Shown here piece after piece: positions 16,936-26,740 of a stretch of DNA of 39,896 nt. The stretch is from an uncultured Senegalimassilia sp. Lineage in GTDB: Bacteria; Actinomycetota; Coriobacteriia; Coriobacteriales; Eggerthellaceae. Position numbers and translations under genes: made by a program. The stretch is taken from positions 1 through 39,896 of the forward strand of contig CAKTWI010000020.1 in assembly GCA_934630815.1 (NCBI GenBank), read 5' to 3'. The notes below the pieces were generated by a model, which saw only the letters and a program-made list of their open reading frames with translations, made no database searches and had not been told where the DNA came from. Position 1 is the stretch's first letter. Every line of letters begins with the position of its first letter.

Positions 16936-17448
16936 ATGAAGAAGATCTTGCTGATGAACGGGCCTAATCTGAACATGCTCGGCATCCGCGAGCCGGGCGT
17001 GTACGGCAACGATACCCTGAAGGATTTGGAGGCGGGCTTCTGCGAATATGCCGGCGCGCACGGTTGCGAGGTGGAGTGCTTCCAGTCCAACCATGAAGGC
17101 GACCTGGTCGATAAGATCCACGCCACGCACGGCACGTGCGACGGCATCGTGTACAACCCAGGCGCGCATACGCACTATTCCTATGCGCTGCGCGACGCTC
17201 TCGGCAGCGTGAGCACGCCGTGCGTCGAGGTGCACATCTCCGACGTCAGCACGCGTGAGGCGTTCCGCCATATCTCGGTGATCGCCCCGGCGTGCGTGGC
17301 TCAGGTCAAAGGCCGCGGCTTCGCCGGCTACAACGATGCGCTCGACATCCTGTTGGAAGGCGTGACCGAGCGTCTGGGCGAGGGCTTCGAGGGGCGTTAT
17401 ACCCCAGGTCAGGTTATCGTGGCAGGTCGTGATCTCATTGACGAATAG
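16936..17448 (+). CDS. aroQ: Type II 3-dehydroquinate dehydratase
   Basis: 170 residues from ATG 16936, about 25 more than typical because of a C-terminal tail after residue 145. Motifs: ILLMNGPNLNMLGIREPGVYG (positions 4-24, described as two parts: the NGPNLN loop and the catalytic Tyr), SNHEGDLVDKIH, NPGAHTHYSYALRDAL (about 76-91) with catalytic Asn/His, and VEVHISDVSTREAFRHISV. Dodecameric type II enzymes remove water from 3-dehydroquinate. GAAAGGC lies about 8 bases upstream of the start. The 136 bases before it hold no gene; a CCTGCAA/TTGCAGG inverted repeat is present there. The gene end overlaps the possible GTG start of the next gene. Confidence 0.95.
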   Translation: MKKILLMNGPNLNMLGIREPGVYGNDTLKDLEAGFCEYAGAHGCEVECFQSNHEGDLVDKIHATHGTCDGIVYNPGAHTHYSYALRDALGSVSTPCVEVHISDVSTREAFRHISVIAPACVAQVKGRGFAGYNDALDILLEGVTERLGEGFEGRYTPGQVIVAGRDLIDE

Positions 17449-18595
17449 CATGAAAGCCCAGGCCGCAGGGCGTTTGGAGCGGCTGCGCAACGCGGCGGCG
17501 GAAAACGGCATCCGCACGTTTTTGGTGCGCGACACGGCGAGCATCGAATGGCTGACGGCTTTCGACGACGTGTTCGACGACGAGCAGGCGCATGCGCTTC
17601 TGGTGACGCCGCATGACGCGGTGCTGCACACCGATTCCCGCTATAGCGGCGCGGCGCGCAAGGCGGCGCAAGGCGAAGGCGTCATCGCCGTCGATGACGC
17701 GCGTCAGGGTCACGGCGAATGGGTTGCCGACGTGTTCACGCGTCGGCATGCGGCCGCACCCGCCGGCTCGCCGGCGCCTGAAAGCATCGTGCTTGGCATC
17801 GAGGACTCCATGACGCTTGCGGCGTTCCGTGCGCTTGAGGTCGCGTTTGCCAAGGCGCCGGCGTCCCCGCAACTGCGCGAGACCTCGGACTTCGTCCGCT
17901 CGCTGCGCGCGGTCAAGGAGCCGTCGGAGGTTGCGCGCATGAAAGCGGCCCAGGCCATCACCGATGCGGCGTTCTCCTATATCGTCACCTACATGAAGCC
18001 GGGCATGACCGAACGGCAGGTGCAGATCGAGCTTGAGGACTGGATGCTGCGTCATGGCGCGTCCGGCCTGGCGTTCTCCTCCATCGTGGCCTGCGGCGCC
18101 AACGGCGCGAGCCCGCATGCCATCCCGGGCGAGGCAAGGCTTGAGGCGGGACAGTGCGTGGTCATGGATTTCGGCGCTCGCGCTCACGGGTATTGCTCGG
18201 ACATGACCCGCACCGTGTTCGTCGGCCAGCCCGATGCGCGGATGCGCGCCGCCTATGAAACGCTGCGCGAAGCCAACGAGCAGGTGGAGGCCGCGATAAA
18301 ACCTGGCGTCACCGGTGCGCAGATGCACCAGATGGCCGAGGACGCCCTTGCCGCGGGCGGATTCGCCGGCAAGATGGGTCACGGGCTGGGTCATGGCGTG
18401 GGCATCGACATCCATGAGGAGCCCGTGCTGTCGCCTCGCAACAAGGAGCCGCTCGTCCCCGGCAACGTGGTCACGGTGGAACCTGGCATATATCTGGAGG
18501 GCGATTTCGGCATGCGTTTAGAGGATTTCGGCGTGGTTACCGAAACGGGATTCCAGATTTTCACGCAATCTACGCATGACATGGTTATAATTTAA
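17429..18595 (+). CDS. M24 family Xaa-Pro aminopeptidase / dipeptidase
   Basis: 388 residues from GTG 17429 (GGCAGG 3-8 bases upstream) or 381 from ATG 17450, which has no clear binding site; the start is uncertain. The N-terminal creatinase-like domain (about 10-150) is followed by the pita-bread catalytic domain. Metal ligands are visible: Asp in VVMDFGARAHGYCSDMTRT (both Asp), His in GLGHGVGIDIHEEP, Glu in VVTVEPGIY and Glu in DFGVVTETG. It hydrolyses X-Pro bonds in the cytoplasm. The aroQ-peptidase-efp order equals yqhS-yqhT-efp of Bacillus subtilis. A perfect TATAAT (18586-18591) in the last codons may serve efp. Confidence 0.92.
   Translation: MISLTNSMKAQAAGRLERLRNAAAENGIRTFLVRDTASIEWLTAFDDVFDDEQAHALLVTPHDAVLHTDSRYSGAARKAAQGEGVIAVDDARQGHGEWVADVFTRRHAAAPAGSPAPESIVLGIEDSMTLAAFRALEVAFAKAPASPQLRETSDFVRSLRAVKEPSEVARMKAAQAITDAAFSYIVTYMKPGMTERQVQIELEDWMLRHGASGLAFSSIVACGANGASPHAIPGEARLEAGQCVVMDFGARAHGYCSDMTRTVFVGQPDARMRAAYETLREANEQVEAAIKPGVTGAQMHQMAEDALAAGGFAGKMGHGLGHGVGIDIHEEPVLSPRNKEPLVPGNVVTVEPGIYLEGDFGMRLEDFGVVTETGFQIFTQSTHDMVII
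18586..18591 (+). promoter_or_regulatory. Possible -10 box for efp
   Basis: A perfect TATAAT overlaps the end of the upstream peptidase gene, 59 bases before the efp start. No good -35 lies 16-18 bases upstream, so this is a tentative promoter. Confidence 0.35.
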
Positions 18596-18649
18596 GGGTT
18601 GAACTAAAGGGGCGGCCTTGGTCGCCTGAACGGTTGAAAGGATCTACCA

Positions 18650-19210
18650 GTGGCTATCTCTACTGCCGATTTCAAGAACGGAATGTGCATCGTCAATAAC
18701 GGCAAGATGTGCACCATCGTCGAGTTCCAGCATGTCAAGCCCGGCAAGGGCGGCGCCTTCGTCCGCACGAAGCTCCGCGACATCAAGACCGGTCGTGTGG
18801 TCGACTACACGTTCAACGCCGGCACGAAGTTCGACACCGTGCGCCTGGAAACCCGCAAGATGCAGTACCTGTACAACGACGGTTCCGATTTCTACTTCAT
18901 GGATCCCAACACCTTCGACCAGATGAGCATGCCCGCGGAGACCGTCGGCGACACCGCCAAGTGGCTCAAGGAGAACGACGAGGCCAGCCTGCTGTACGCC
19001 GGCGAGGAGCTCATCAGCATCGAGCCGCAGATGTTCGTCGAGCTGGAGTGCACGCACACCGAGCCTGGCTTCAAGGGCGACACCGCCACCAACACCACCA
19101 AGCCGGCAACCTTCGAGACCGGCGTCGAGCTGCAGGTGCCCACGTTCGTCGAGATCGGCGACGTGTTGCAGATCGATACCCGCGACGGCCGCGTCATCAA
19201 GCGCGTCTAG
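18650..19210 (+). CDS. efp: Translation elongation factor P
   Basis: 186 residues from GTG 18650, with GAAAGGA (about 18636-18642) upstream. Three beta-barrel domains: KOW-like N-terminal domain (about 1-63), OB domain 2 (about 67-127) and OB domain 3 (about 129-186). The ribosomal P-site loop reads HVKPGKGGAFVRTK, with the Lys (about residue 32) at the tip that is modified or acts unmodified in different bacteria. Domain 3 ends in the diagnostic GDVLQIDTRDGRVIKRV (about 169-185). EF-P relieves stalling at polyproline. No epmA/epmB or ymfI-type modification gene was seen nearby, so the modification state is unknown. Confidence 0.97.
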   Translation: MAISTADFKNGMCIVNNGKMCTIVEFQHVKPGKGGAFVRTKLRDIKTGRVVDYTFNAGTKFDTVRLETRKMQYLYNDGSDFYFMDPNTFDQMSMPAETVGDTAKWLKENDEASLLYAGEELISIEPQMFVELECTHTEPGFKGDTATNTTKPATFETGVELQVPTFVEIGDVLQIDTRDGRVIKRV

Positions 19211-19366
19211 TTCGCATCGCCTCGGCGGTCGATGACCGCGCTTTCTCATCGAACGGCTTTTGCTGCGCGGCTGAAGCATGGCAAAAGACGTCTGCGAAGC
19301 CGGTATCTGCCCATGTTTGGCGAGCCGAAGCATAAATCAAGGTTCGTCAAGTGCGACGATATCTCC

Positions 19367-19391
19367 GAATGCGCCCGTTCAGGGCGCATTC
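19367..19391 (+). terminator. Perfect 10-bp hairpin downstream of efp
   Basis: GAATGCGCCC (19367-19376), loop GTTCA, GGGCGCATTC (19382-19391). Only a weak T-rich tail (GCTGTATTT) follows, so it could be a terminator, a Rho-dependent pause or a binding site. Confidence 0.4.
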
Positions 19392-19474
19392 GCTGTATTT
19401 AGGGCGGTTCCTTTCGGTGTGCGAAGGTCGTCGCCGTATGTGCGGATCATCTCGGCCGCTGGGCTTGTGGAGCG

Positions 19475-19501
19475 CGCCGCCTGGGCGGCGTTTCTGTTTC
19501 T
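19475..19501 (+). terminator. Terminator-like GC hairpin with T-rich tail
   Basis: CGCCGC (19475-19480) and GCGGCG (19485-19490) pair around a four-base loop, followed by the T-rich stretch TTTCTGTTTCTT. This is the better terminator candidate for efp transcription. Confidence 0.5.
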
Positions 19502-19548
19502 TGCCCGTGAATTCACCGTGCGCGCACGGTATCGGCTTCGGTATCTTC

Positions 19549-19554
19549 TATAAT
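19549..19554 (+). promoter_or_regulatory. Possible -10 box for the carboxylase-dxs operon
   Basis: Perfect TATAAT located after the terminator-like hairpin and 56 bases before the next gene. No clear -35 hexamer at the right spacing. Confidence 0.4.
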
Positions 19555-19609
19555 CCTGGTTTCGATCAATACGGTCTGTATCACTTGAAAACGAAGGGGG
19601 TGCGAGTTC

Positions 19610-21496
<1,887 letters not shown>

Positions 21497-21497
21497 C

Positions 21498-22850
21498 ATG
21501 TTCAAGAAAGTACTCATCGCAAACCGCGGCGAGGTGGCTCTGCGCGTCATGCGCGCCTGCAAGGAGCTGGGCGTCAAGACCGTGGCGGTGTACTCTACCG
21601 AGGACGAGAACACCTATCCCGTGCAGTATGCCGACGAGAAGGTGTGCATCGGCCCCGCCCAGGCAACGAAAAGCTACCTGGTGATGTCCAACATCATCGC
21701 GGCGGCCAACATCACCGGCGCCGACGCCATCCACCCCGGTTACGGCTTCTTGGCGGAAAACGCCGACTTCGCCCGCGCATGCGCCGACAACGACCTGGTG
21801 TTCATCGGCCCCTCCGCTGAGTGCATCGAGCGCATGGGCGACAAGTCCTCCGCCCGTGAGACCATGAAGGCCTGCGGCGTGCCCACCGTCCCCGGTTCCG
21901 ATGGCTGCATCGACACCGTGGAGGAGGCTCGCCAGTTCGCCGAGAACGTGGGCTATCCCGTGCTCATCAAGGCGACCGCCGGCGGCGGCGGCAAGGGCAT
22001 GCGCGAGGTCCACGACCCCGCCGACCTTGAGTCGCACTACAAGGCTGCTCGCGCCGAGGCCGGCGCCGCGTTCGGCAACGACGAGGTGTACCTGGAGAAG
22101 CTCGTGCTGCGTCCGCGTCACGTCGAGGTGCAGGTGCTCGCCGACGACTTCGGCAACAACGTGGCCCTGTGCGAGCGCGATTGCTCCGTGCAGCGTCGTC
22201 ACCAGAAGCTTATCGAGGAGGCGCCTTCTCCGGCGCTGACCGACGAGCTGCGCCGCGCCATGGGCGTTGCCGCCATCAAGGCCGTGCGCGCCGTGGACTA
22301 CCGCAACGCCGGCACCATCGAGTTCCTGCTGGACACCACGGGCAAGTTCTACTTCATGGAGATGAACACGCGCGTGCAGGTGGAGCATCCGGTGTCTGAG
22401 CAGATCACGGGCACCGACATCATCAAAGAGCAGCTGCGCATCGCCTCCGGCGAGCCCATGAGCTGCGCCGATAGGGCACCGTTCACGCCGTTCGGCCATG
22501 CCATGGAGTTCCGCATCAACGCCGAGGATCCCGAGCACGGCTTCCGTCCGTGCCCCGGCACCATCACGCGCTTCGAGCCCCCGGCGGGCCCGGGCGTGCG
22601 CGTGGAGGCCTATGTGCATTCCGGCTCGAAGATCAGCCCGTTCTACGACTCCATGGTGGCCAAGCTCATCGTGTACGGCCAGGATCGCGAGGAGTGCCTG
22701 GCGCGCGGTCGCCGCGCCCTTGACGAGTTCGTCATTGAGGGCATCCCCACCACGCTGCCGTTCCATCGCCGCGTGCTGGATAACCAGGTGTTCTGCGCCG
22801 GCGAGGCCACCACGGACTTCATCGAAACCCAGATGGGAGATGTGTTATGA
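21498..22850 (+). CDS. accC: Biotin carboxylase subunit AccC
   Basis: 450 residues, standard AccC length. N-terminal domain KVLIANRGEVALRVMRACKELG (about 4-25, two motifs) and HPGYGFLAENADFA; ATP-grasp domain with glycine loop ATAGGGGKGMREV (about 158-170), HVEVQVLADDFGN, CSVQRRHQKLIEEAPSP and active-site EMNTRVQVEHPVSEQITG (about 287-304), where the carboxylation Arg and metal Glu sit. It carboxylates biotin with ATP and bicarbonate. It starts one base after the fusion gene stop and its own stop overlaps the next start (ATGA at 22847-22850). The fusion gene supplies the only biotin carrier seen here. Confidence 0.95.
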   Translation: MFKKVLIANRGEVALRVMRACKELGVKTVAVYSTEDENTYPVQYADEKVCIGPAQATKSYLVMSNIIAAANITGADAIHPGYGFLAENADFARACADNDLVFIGPSAECIERMGDKSSARETMKACGVPTVPGSDGCIDTVEEARQFAENVGYPVLIKATAGGGGKGMREVHDPADLESHYKAARAEAGAAFGNDEVYLEKLVLRPRHVEVQVLADDFGNNVALCERDCSVQRRHQKLIEEAPSPALTDELRRAMGVAAIKAVRAVDYRNAGTIEFLLDTTGKFYFMEMNTRVQVEHPVSEQITGTDIIKEQLRIASGEPMSCADRAPFTPFGHAMEFRINAEDPEHGFRPCPGTITRFEPPAGPGVRVEAYVHSGSKISPFYDSMVAKLIVYGQDREECLARGRRALDEFVIEGIPTTLPFHRRVLDNQVFCAGEATTDFIETQMGDVL

Positions 22851-23200
22851 GCGATTTGACCGTTGACGGCATGGCGCTCGCGCCGGGCGTCGTCGAGACC
22901 ATCGTCTCCATCGCCGTGGCCGATGTGGACGGCGTCGCCAGCGTGGGCAACGCCCCCGCGGCAAGCCGCGGCATCCGCGGCGTGCTCGGCGGCAAGCCCT
23001 CCACGTCCGGCATCGAGATCGCAGCGGACGAAAACGACAAGCTGCAGATCTCGGTGCGCATCGACGTTTATTATGGACATGTGCTGCCCGACGTGGCGGC
23101 TGCGGTTCGCCAGTCCGTGGCGGACGCCGTGGCAAGCCAGGTGGGCGCGCAGGTTGGATCGGTCGACGTCTACATCGACGGCGTCCAGTTCAACCGTTAG
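22847..23200 (+). CDS. Asp23/Gls24 family envelope stress response protein
   Basis: 117 residues. Asp23 features: LAPGVVETIVSIAVADVDGVASVGN (about 8-32), a glycine-rich turn (RGIRGVLGGK), then the amphipathic strand-helix pattern LQISVRIDVYYGHVLPDVAAAVRQSVADAVASQVG and VDVYIDGVQF. The protein corresponds by position to Bacillus subtilis YqhY, encoded between accC and nusB, which has been linked to acetyl-CoA carboxylase activity. Its four-base overlap with accC makes co-translation likely. Molecular role not assigned. Confidence 0.88.
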   Translation: MSDLTVDGMALAPGVVETIVSIAVADVDGVASVGNAPAASRGIRGVLGGKPSTSGIEIAADENDKLQISVRIDVYYGHVLPDVAAAVRQSVADAVASQVGAQVGSVDVYIDGVQFNR

Positions 23201-23232
23201 GAATAAGAAGAAGCACAGGGGATTATTTGCAC

Positions 23233-23703
23233 ATGGCATCGAAAAGACACGAGCGCACGACGGCACGTCGCGTCGCGCTGCAGGTTCTGTACACCGCCGA
23301 GATCAAGGGCGCATCCGCTGCTCAGATCGTGGCTGAAGGCGTCTTCCCGTCCGAGGAGGGCCCGCTTTCGGAATACGCTCAGGACCTGGTGCGCGGCGTC
23401 GAGCAGAACCGCATCGTCATCGACGGCAGCCTGAAGGCCGCTGCGGAGAACTGGTCGCTGGGCCGTATGCCCATCGTCGACCGCTCCATTCTGCGCTTGG
23501 CCGCCTACGAGATCATGTTCGTTCAGGATGTGCCCACCAGCGTCGCCATCAACGAGGCGGTGGAGCTGGCGAAGGATTTCGGCGGCGAGGACGATTCCCC
23601 GCGCTTCGTCAACGGTGTGCTGGGCCGTATCGCCAAGGACATCGACGATGGGGCCGCTGCGGCTCCCGCAGGCGATGACCCGGCGCAGCCCCTGGTGCTG
23701 TAA
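23233..23703 (+). CDS. nusB: Transcription antitermination factor NusB
   Basis: 156 residues from ATG 23233 (CAGGGGA about 10 bases upstream; an in-frame TTG at 23227 is less likely). NusB all-helical fold: basic start SKRHERTTARRVALQVLYTAE with Arg-rich RNA-binding helix, IVDRSILRLAAYEIMFVQDVPTSVAINEAVELAKDFG and the near-terminal RFVNGVLGRIAKD are diagnostic. NusB with NusE/S10 binds boxA of rRNA leaders. A short Ala/Pro tail (about 140-156) is extra. Confidence 0.95.
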   Translation: MASKRHERTTARRVALQVLYTAEIKGASAAQIVAEGVFPSEEGPLSEYAQDLVRGVEQNRIVIDGSLKAAAENWSLGRMPIVDRSILRLAAYEIMFVQDVPTSVAINEAVELAKDFGGEDDSPRFVNGVLGRIAKDIDDGAAAAPAGDDPAQPLVL

Positions 23704-23715
23704 AGGCGCGATTCG

Positions 23716-24036
23716 GTGGCATTGGAATCGTACGGGTCCTTCGAGGAGCTCAAAAGTCGCCTCGATGAGATCGTCGAGGCGGTAAACGATAAGGATTTGC
23801 CCTTGGACCAGGCGCTTTCCCTGTATGAGGAAGCGGTTGGGCTAGGGCTTCGCGCAAGCGATCTGCTTGAGCAGGGCATCGACGAGGCCAGCGTCCAAGA
23901 AGCGCTGGCCTCCGAGGCCCCGGCAGGGCTTGCCGATGATTCGGCGCAACCCGCGGCGTCTGCTGCGGGCGCGCATAAGGAAGGTCAAGCGGACGGCGGC
24001 GCGGCACAGCAAGGCCAGGCCGCCGCTTCCGTCTAG
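23716..24036 (+). CDS. xseB: Exodeoxyribonuclease VII small subunit XseB with Ala/Gln-rich tail
   Basis: 106 residues from GTG 23716. The first 65 residues are the helical XseB domain: YGSFEELKSRLDEIVEAVND and LPLDQALSLYEEAVGLGLRASDLLEQ, the signature of the family. The remaining 40 residues are low-complexity (Ala, Gln, Gly) and not part of the usual 75-80 residue protein. The large subunit gene xseA is not adjacent; in Bacillus subtilis xseA and xseB are neighbours in this same operon, so xseA, folD and ispA appear to have been lost or moved. The GTG lies 12 bases after the nusB stop (AAAGGCG 8-14 bases upstream). Confidence 0.88.
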   Translation: MALESYGSFEELKSRLDEIVEAVNDKDLPLDQALSLYEEAVGLGLRASDLLEQGIDEASVQEALASEAPAGLADDSAQPAASAAGAHKEGQADGGAAQQGQAAASV

Positions 24037-24081
24037 GTCGCGCAAGGCGATCGGATGGCATGACAAAAGGAAAGGCGCAGC

Positions 24082-25968
24082 ATGAGCGATAAGCGCATTC
24101 TGGACATAATCGCATCCCCTGCCGACCTGAAGCTCCTCAGCAATGAGGAGTTATCTATACTTGCGGGCGAGATTCGTCAGGAGATCGTGACCACCACCTC
24201 GAAAACCGGTGGTCATGTTGCCTCGTCGCTGGGCGCGGTCGAGATCATCCTAGCGCTGCACAGCCTGCTTGATTGCCCCAAGGACAAGATCGTGTTCGAT
24301 GTGGGGCATCAGGCGTATGCGCACAAGCTGGTCACCGGACGCTTAAAGGACTTCGGCACGCTGCGCACCTATGGCGGCCTTTCCGGTTTTCCTAAGCCCA
24401 GCGAGAGCCCCTACGACGTGCACTATTCCGGGCACGCATCCGACTCGCTTTCGGTGGCGCTTGGCTTGGCGGAGGCCCGCGATTTGGCGGGTGCCGACCA
24501 GAAGGTCGTCGCGCTCATCGGCGATGCGGCGCTTTCCGGCGGCATGGCCTTCGAGGCGCTGAACAACATCGGCCAGGCCCAAACGCCCATGGTCATCATC
24601 TTGAACGACAACGAGATGTCCATCTCGCACAACGTTGGCGCGCTCATGAAGCACTTGGGTTATATGCGTGCATCGTCGCAGTACCGTCAGGCGCGCGACA
24701 ACGTGCAGGAGCACCTGGAGAGCAGCGGTCCGGTGGGCAAGGCCATCACCAACTTCGGCCGCAGCATGAAGGAATCGATGAAGCAGTTCGTCATTCCCCA
24801 TTCCATGATCTTCGAGCAGCTGGGCATCGTGTGCACGGCCCCGATCGATGGGCACAACATCGCGCAGCTGCGGGAAACGCTGCGAGCCGTGCTGAACGCC
24901 GATGGCCCGGTGCTCATGCACGTGGTTACGCGCAAGGGCCAAGGCTACATGCCTGCGGTGCGCAACCCCGAGAAGTTCCATGGCATCGCGCCTTATAACA
25001 TCGCAACAGGCGAGGTCATCAAATCGAGCAAGCCCTCCGCGCCGAAGTACACCAGCGTGTTCGGCAAGGCGTTGGTCGCCGAGGCGGAGAACAACGCCGA
25101 CATCGTCGCCATCACCGCTGCCATGAAGGGCGGCACCGGCCTCGACGAGTTCGCCGAGAAGTTTCCGAAGCGGTTCGTGGATACGGGCATTTGCGAGGAG
25201 CACGCTGTCGGTTTCGCCGGCGGCCTGGCAGCGAATGGTAAAAAGCCCGTGGTGGCGCTGTACTCCACGTTTATGCAGCGCGCTGTCGATCAGATGATCA
25301 TCAACGTTGCGCTGCCGAAGCTCGATGTCGTCTTCGCCATCGACCGCGCCGGCATCGTCGGTGCCGACGGACCCACGCACCATGGCGTGTTCGACCTGGT
25401 GTATGCCCGCATGGTGCCCAATATGCGCGTGTTGGCGCCTTCGAACGAGGCTGAGCTTGTGCATGCGCTGCATACGGCGCTTGCCATGGGCGGCCCGTTC
25501 GCTATCCGCTATCCGCGCGGCGAGGGCGAGGGCGTTGCGCTGCCCGAGGCTGCCGAGGTGCTGCCGGAGGGCAAGGCGCGTGTGGTGCGCGAAGGCGAAG
25601 ATGTCGCCATTTTGGCGTTCGGCCGCATGGTCGGCCAGGCTTCGGCCGCCGCCGACGCGCTTGCCGAGCAAGGGATTCGCGCCCGCGTCGTCGATATGCG
25701 CTGGGTTAAGCCGCTTGATGTGCAGGCTATTCGAGCAGCCGCCGAAACGAAGCTTGTCGTCACGGTGGAGGAGGGCGTCATCGCCGGCGGCGTCGGCGAA
25801 GGCGTGCTGGGCGAGATGGCCCGTATAGGCTTGCATACCCCGGCAATGAACCTGGGCATCAAGGATGCCTTCGTCACGCAAGGCGGGGTCGGCCAGCTGC
25901 TTCATGAGCAGGGGCTTGATGCCGAGGGCATCGCCGCCAGCGTGGAAGAGCGCTACCGGGTATTGTAG
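24082..25968 (+). CDS. dxs: 1-deoxy-D-xylulose-5-phosphate synthase
   Basis: 628 residues. Transketolase-like domains in order: TPP/Mg site with HVASSLGAVEIILALH (about 46), FDVGHQAYAHKLVTGR (about 73-88), YSGHASDSLSVALGLAEARD, GDAALSGGMAFEALNNIGQ (about 148-166) and the metal Asn in ILNDNEMSIS; pyrimidine-binding domain with DTGICEEHAVGFAGGLA (about 368-384, catalytic Glu) and DRAGIVGADGPTHHGVFD; transketolase C-terminal domain from about 490. The enzyme condenses pyruvate and glyceraldehyde 3-phosphate, the first step of the MEP isoprenoid pathway. GAAAGGCG lies about 6 bases before the start. Last gene of the operon, followed by a long hairpin. Confidence 0.97.
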   Translation: MSDKRILDIIASPADLKLLSNEELSILAGEIRQEIVTTTSKTGGHVASSLGAVEIILALHSLLDCPKDKIVFDVGHQAYAHKLVTGRLKDFGTLRTYGGLSGFPKPSESPYDVHYSGHASDSLSVALGLAEARDLAGADQKVVALIGDAALSGGMAFEALNNIGQAQTPMVIILNDNEMSISHNVGALMKHLGYMRASSQYRQARDNVQEHLESSGPVGKAITNFGRSMKESMKQFVIPHSMIFEQLGIVCTAPIDGHNIAQLRETLRAVLNADGPVLMHVVTRKGQGYMPAVRNPEKFHGIAPYNIATGEVIKSSKPSAPKYTSVFGKALVAEAENNADIVAITAAMKGGTGLDEFAEKFPKRFVDTGICEEHAVGFAGGLAANGKKPVVALYSTFMQRAVDQMIINVALPKLDVVFAIDRAGIVGADGPTHHGVFDLVYARMVPNMRVLAPSNEAELVHALHTALAMGGPFAIRYPRGEGEGVALPEAAEVLPEGKARVVREGEDVAILAFGRMVGQASAAADALAEQGIRARVVDMRWVKPLDVQAIRAAAETKLVVTVEEGVIAGGVGEGVLGEMARIGLHTPAMNLGIKDAFVTQGGVGQLLHEQGLDAEGIAASVEERYRVL

Positions 25969-25996
25969 CCGGCAGCGCCGATAGCCGCTCGTACGA

Positions 25997-26096
25997 AAAG
26001 GCCCCGCGCCATTCGGAATCCGTTCAAGCAAGCCGTATGCGCTTGCGTTTGCCGCTAGGATACGGCGAACGGAACCGAAGGTTGCGGGGCCTTTCT
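25997..26096. terminator. Long composite hairpin between convergent dxs and GNAT genes
   Basis: AAAGGCCCCGC (25997-26007) pairs with GCGGGGCCTTT (26084-26094). Inside, TTCGG and TCCGTTC (about 26012-26025) pair with GAACGGA and CCGAA (about 26067-26080), and GCCGTAT (26032-26038) with ATACGGC (26060-26066). Together they make a hairpin of about 98 nt. The outer arms give T-rich tails in both directions (CTTTCTT on plus, CTTTT on minus), so it can terminate dxs and the acetyltransferase. Confidence 0.75.
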
Positions 26097-26143
26097 TATG
26101 CCGTAAAGCCGCTGAGAGCTTCACGGAGCATAGAGGAAAGCGC

Positions 26144-26650
26144 TTACGCTTCCTTTTCCATCACGTAGTCATCCATGGCGAATCCGTTGCCGATGTCGTT
26201 CTTGACGGATTCGATGGTGACGAATCCTTTGCCGTAATAGGCTCGAATGCCCAGATCGTTCTGCTTGTTCACGGTCAGATACATGCTATGCAGATCGCGG
26301 GAGCGGCATATATCGGTGTAGAACTCGATAATCTGCGACGCATAGTGCTTGCCGCGTTCTTCGGCGAGCAGGTAGATCTTGGAGATGAAGTAACGGCTGG
26401 TCTCGGGTTCCTCGCGGCCGCCGGTGTAGCCTACGGTTTTGCCAGCTTCGTCAATCACGAACCAGTATTCATAGGCATGCTCTGCCATGTCTCGCTTGAT
26501 GGCTTCCAGGCTTTGGAACTTTTCGACCATATAATCGGTTTGCGCATCGCCGATGATCGCGGGCCAATACTCGTGCCAAATCTCGTCAGCTAGCTTTGCC
26601 AGCTTTTCCTGATCTTCGTCCGTTTCAACGGCTACGAATCGCACGCCCAT
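26144..26650 (-). CDS. GNAT family N-acetyltransferase
   Basis: 168 residues from the ATG at 26650, set by AAAGGA 8 bases upstream; an in-frame ATG at 26689 overlaps the promoter and operator and is rejected. GNAT fold: IWHEYW helix, the WFVIDEAGKTVGYTGGR strands (about 75-92), motif A ISKIYLLAEERGKHYASQIIEFY (about 102-124; acetyl-CoA loop RGKHYA, the usual second Gly replaced by His), and LTVNKQNDLGIRAYYGKGFVTIES (about 136-159). Substrate unknown. The C-terminal MDDYVMEK is typical of small-molecule or protein acetyltransferases of this subgroup. Divergent from amtB, with shared upstream DNA. Confidence 0.85.
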   Translation of the reverse strand: MGVRFVAVETDEDQEKLAKLADEIWHEYWPAIIGDAQTDYMVEKFQSLEAIKRDMAEHAYEYWFVIDEAGKTVGYTGGREEPETSRYFISKIYLLAEERGKHYASQIIEFYTDICRSRDLHSMYLTVNKQNDLGIRAYYGKGFVTIESVKNDIGNGFAMDDYVMEKEA

Positions 26651-26679
26651 AAGCCCGTTCCTTTCGAATAAGTTCGCCT

Positions 26680-26740
26680 GTTTCCACATTGTAACACCCG
26701 CGTCTCGTGCTCGTTACAAAGCGTTTCCCAGAGCGTTAAC
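26680..26740. promoter_or_regulatory. GlnR-like operator array between GNAT and amtB
   Basis: G-T-n-n-C half-sites recur at nearly exact helical spacing on the plus strand: GTTTC 26680, GTAAC 26691, GTCTC 26702, GTTAC 26713, GTTTC 26723 and GTTAA(C) 26735 (steps 11, 11, 11, 10, 12). Read on the minus strand, this is three tandem copies of GTnAC-n6-GAAAC-like boxes; the one at 26695-26680, GTTAC-aatgtg-GAAAC, fits the actinobacterial GlnR consensus gTnAc-n6-GaAAc perfectly. The next is GTAAC-n6-GAGAC, the third GTTAAC-n7-GAAAC. amtB is a classic GlnR target. The minus -10 TGT-TACAAT (26696-26688) of the acetyltransferase lies inside the first box. Which regulator binds is inferred. Confidence 0.65.

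Larger units (their letters stand above)
19211..19609. other. 399-bp intergenic region between efp and the carboxylase operon
   Basis: No supported gene. It holds two hairpins (19367-19391 and 19475-19490) and a TATAAT at 19549-19554, 56 bases before the next start. Short open frames on the plus strand have no ribosome binding site or recognisable product. Confidence 0.6.
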
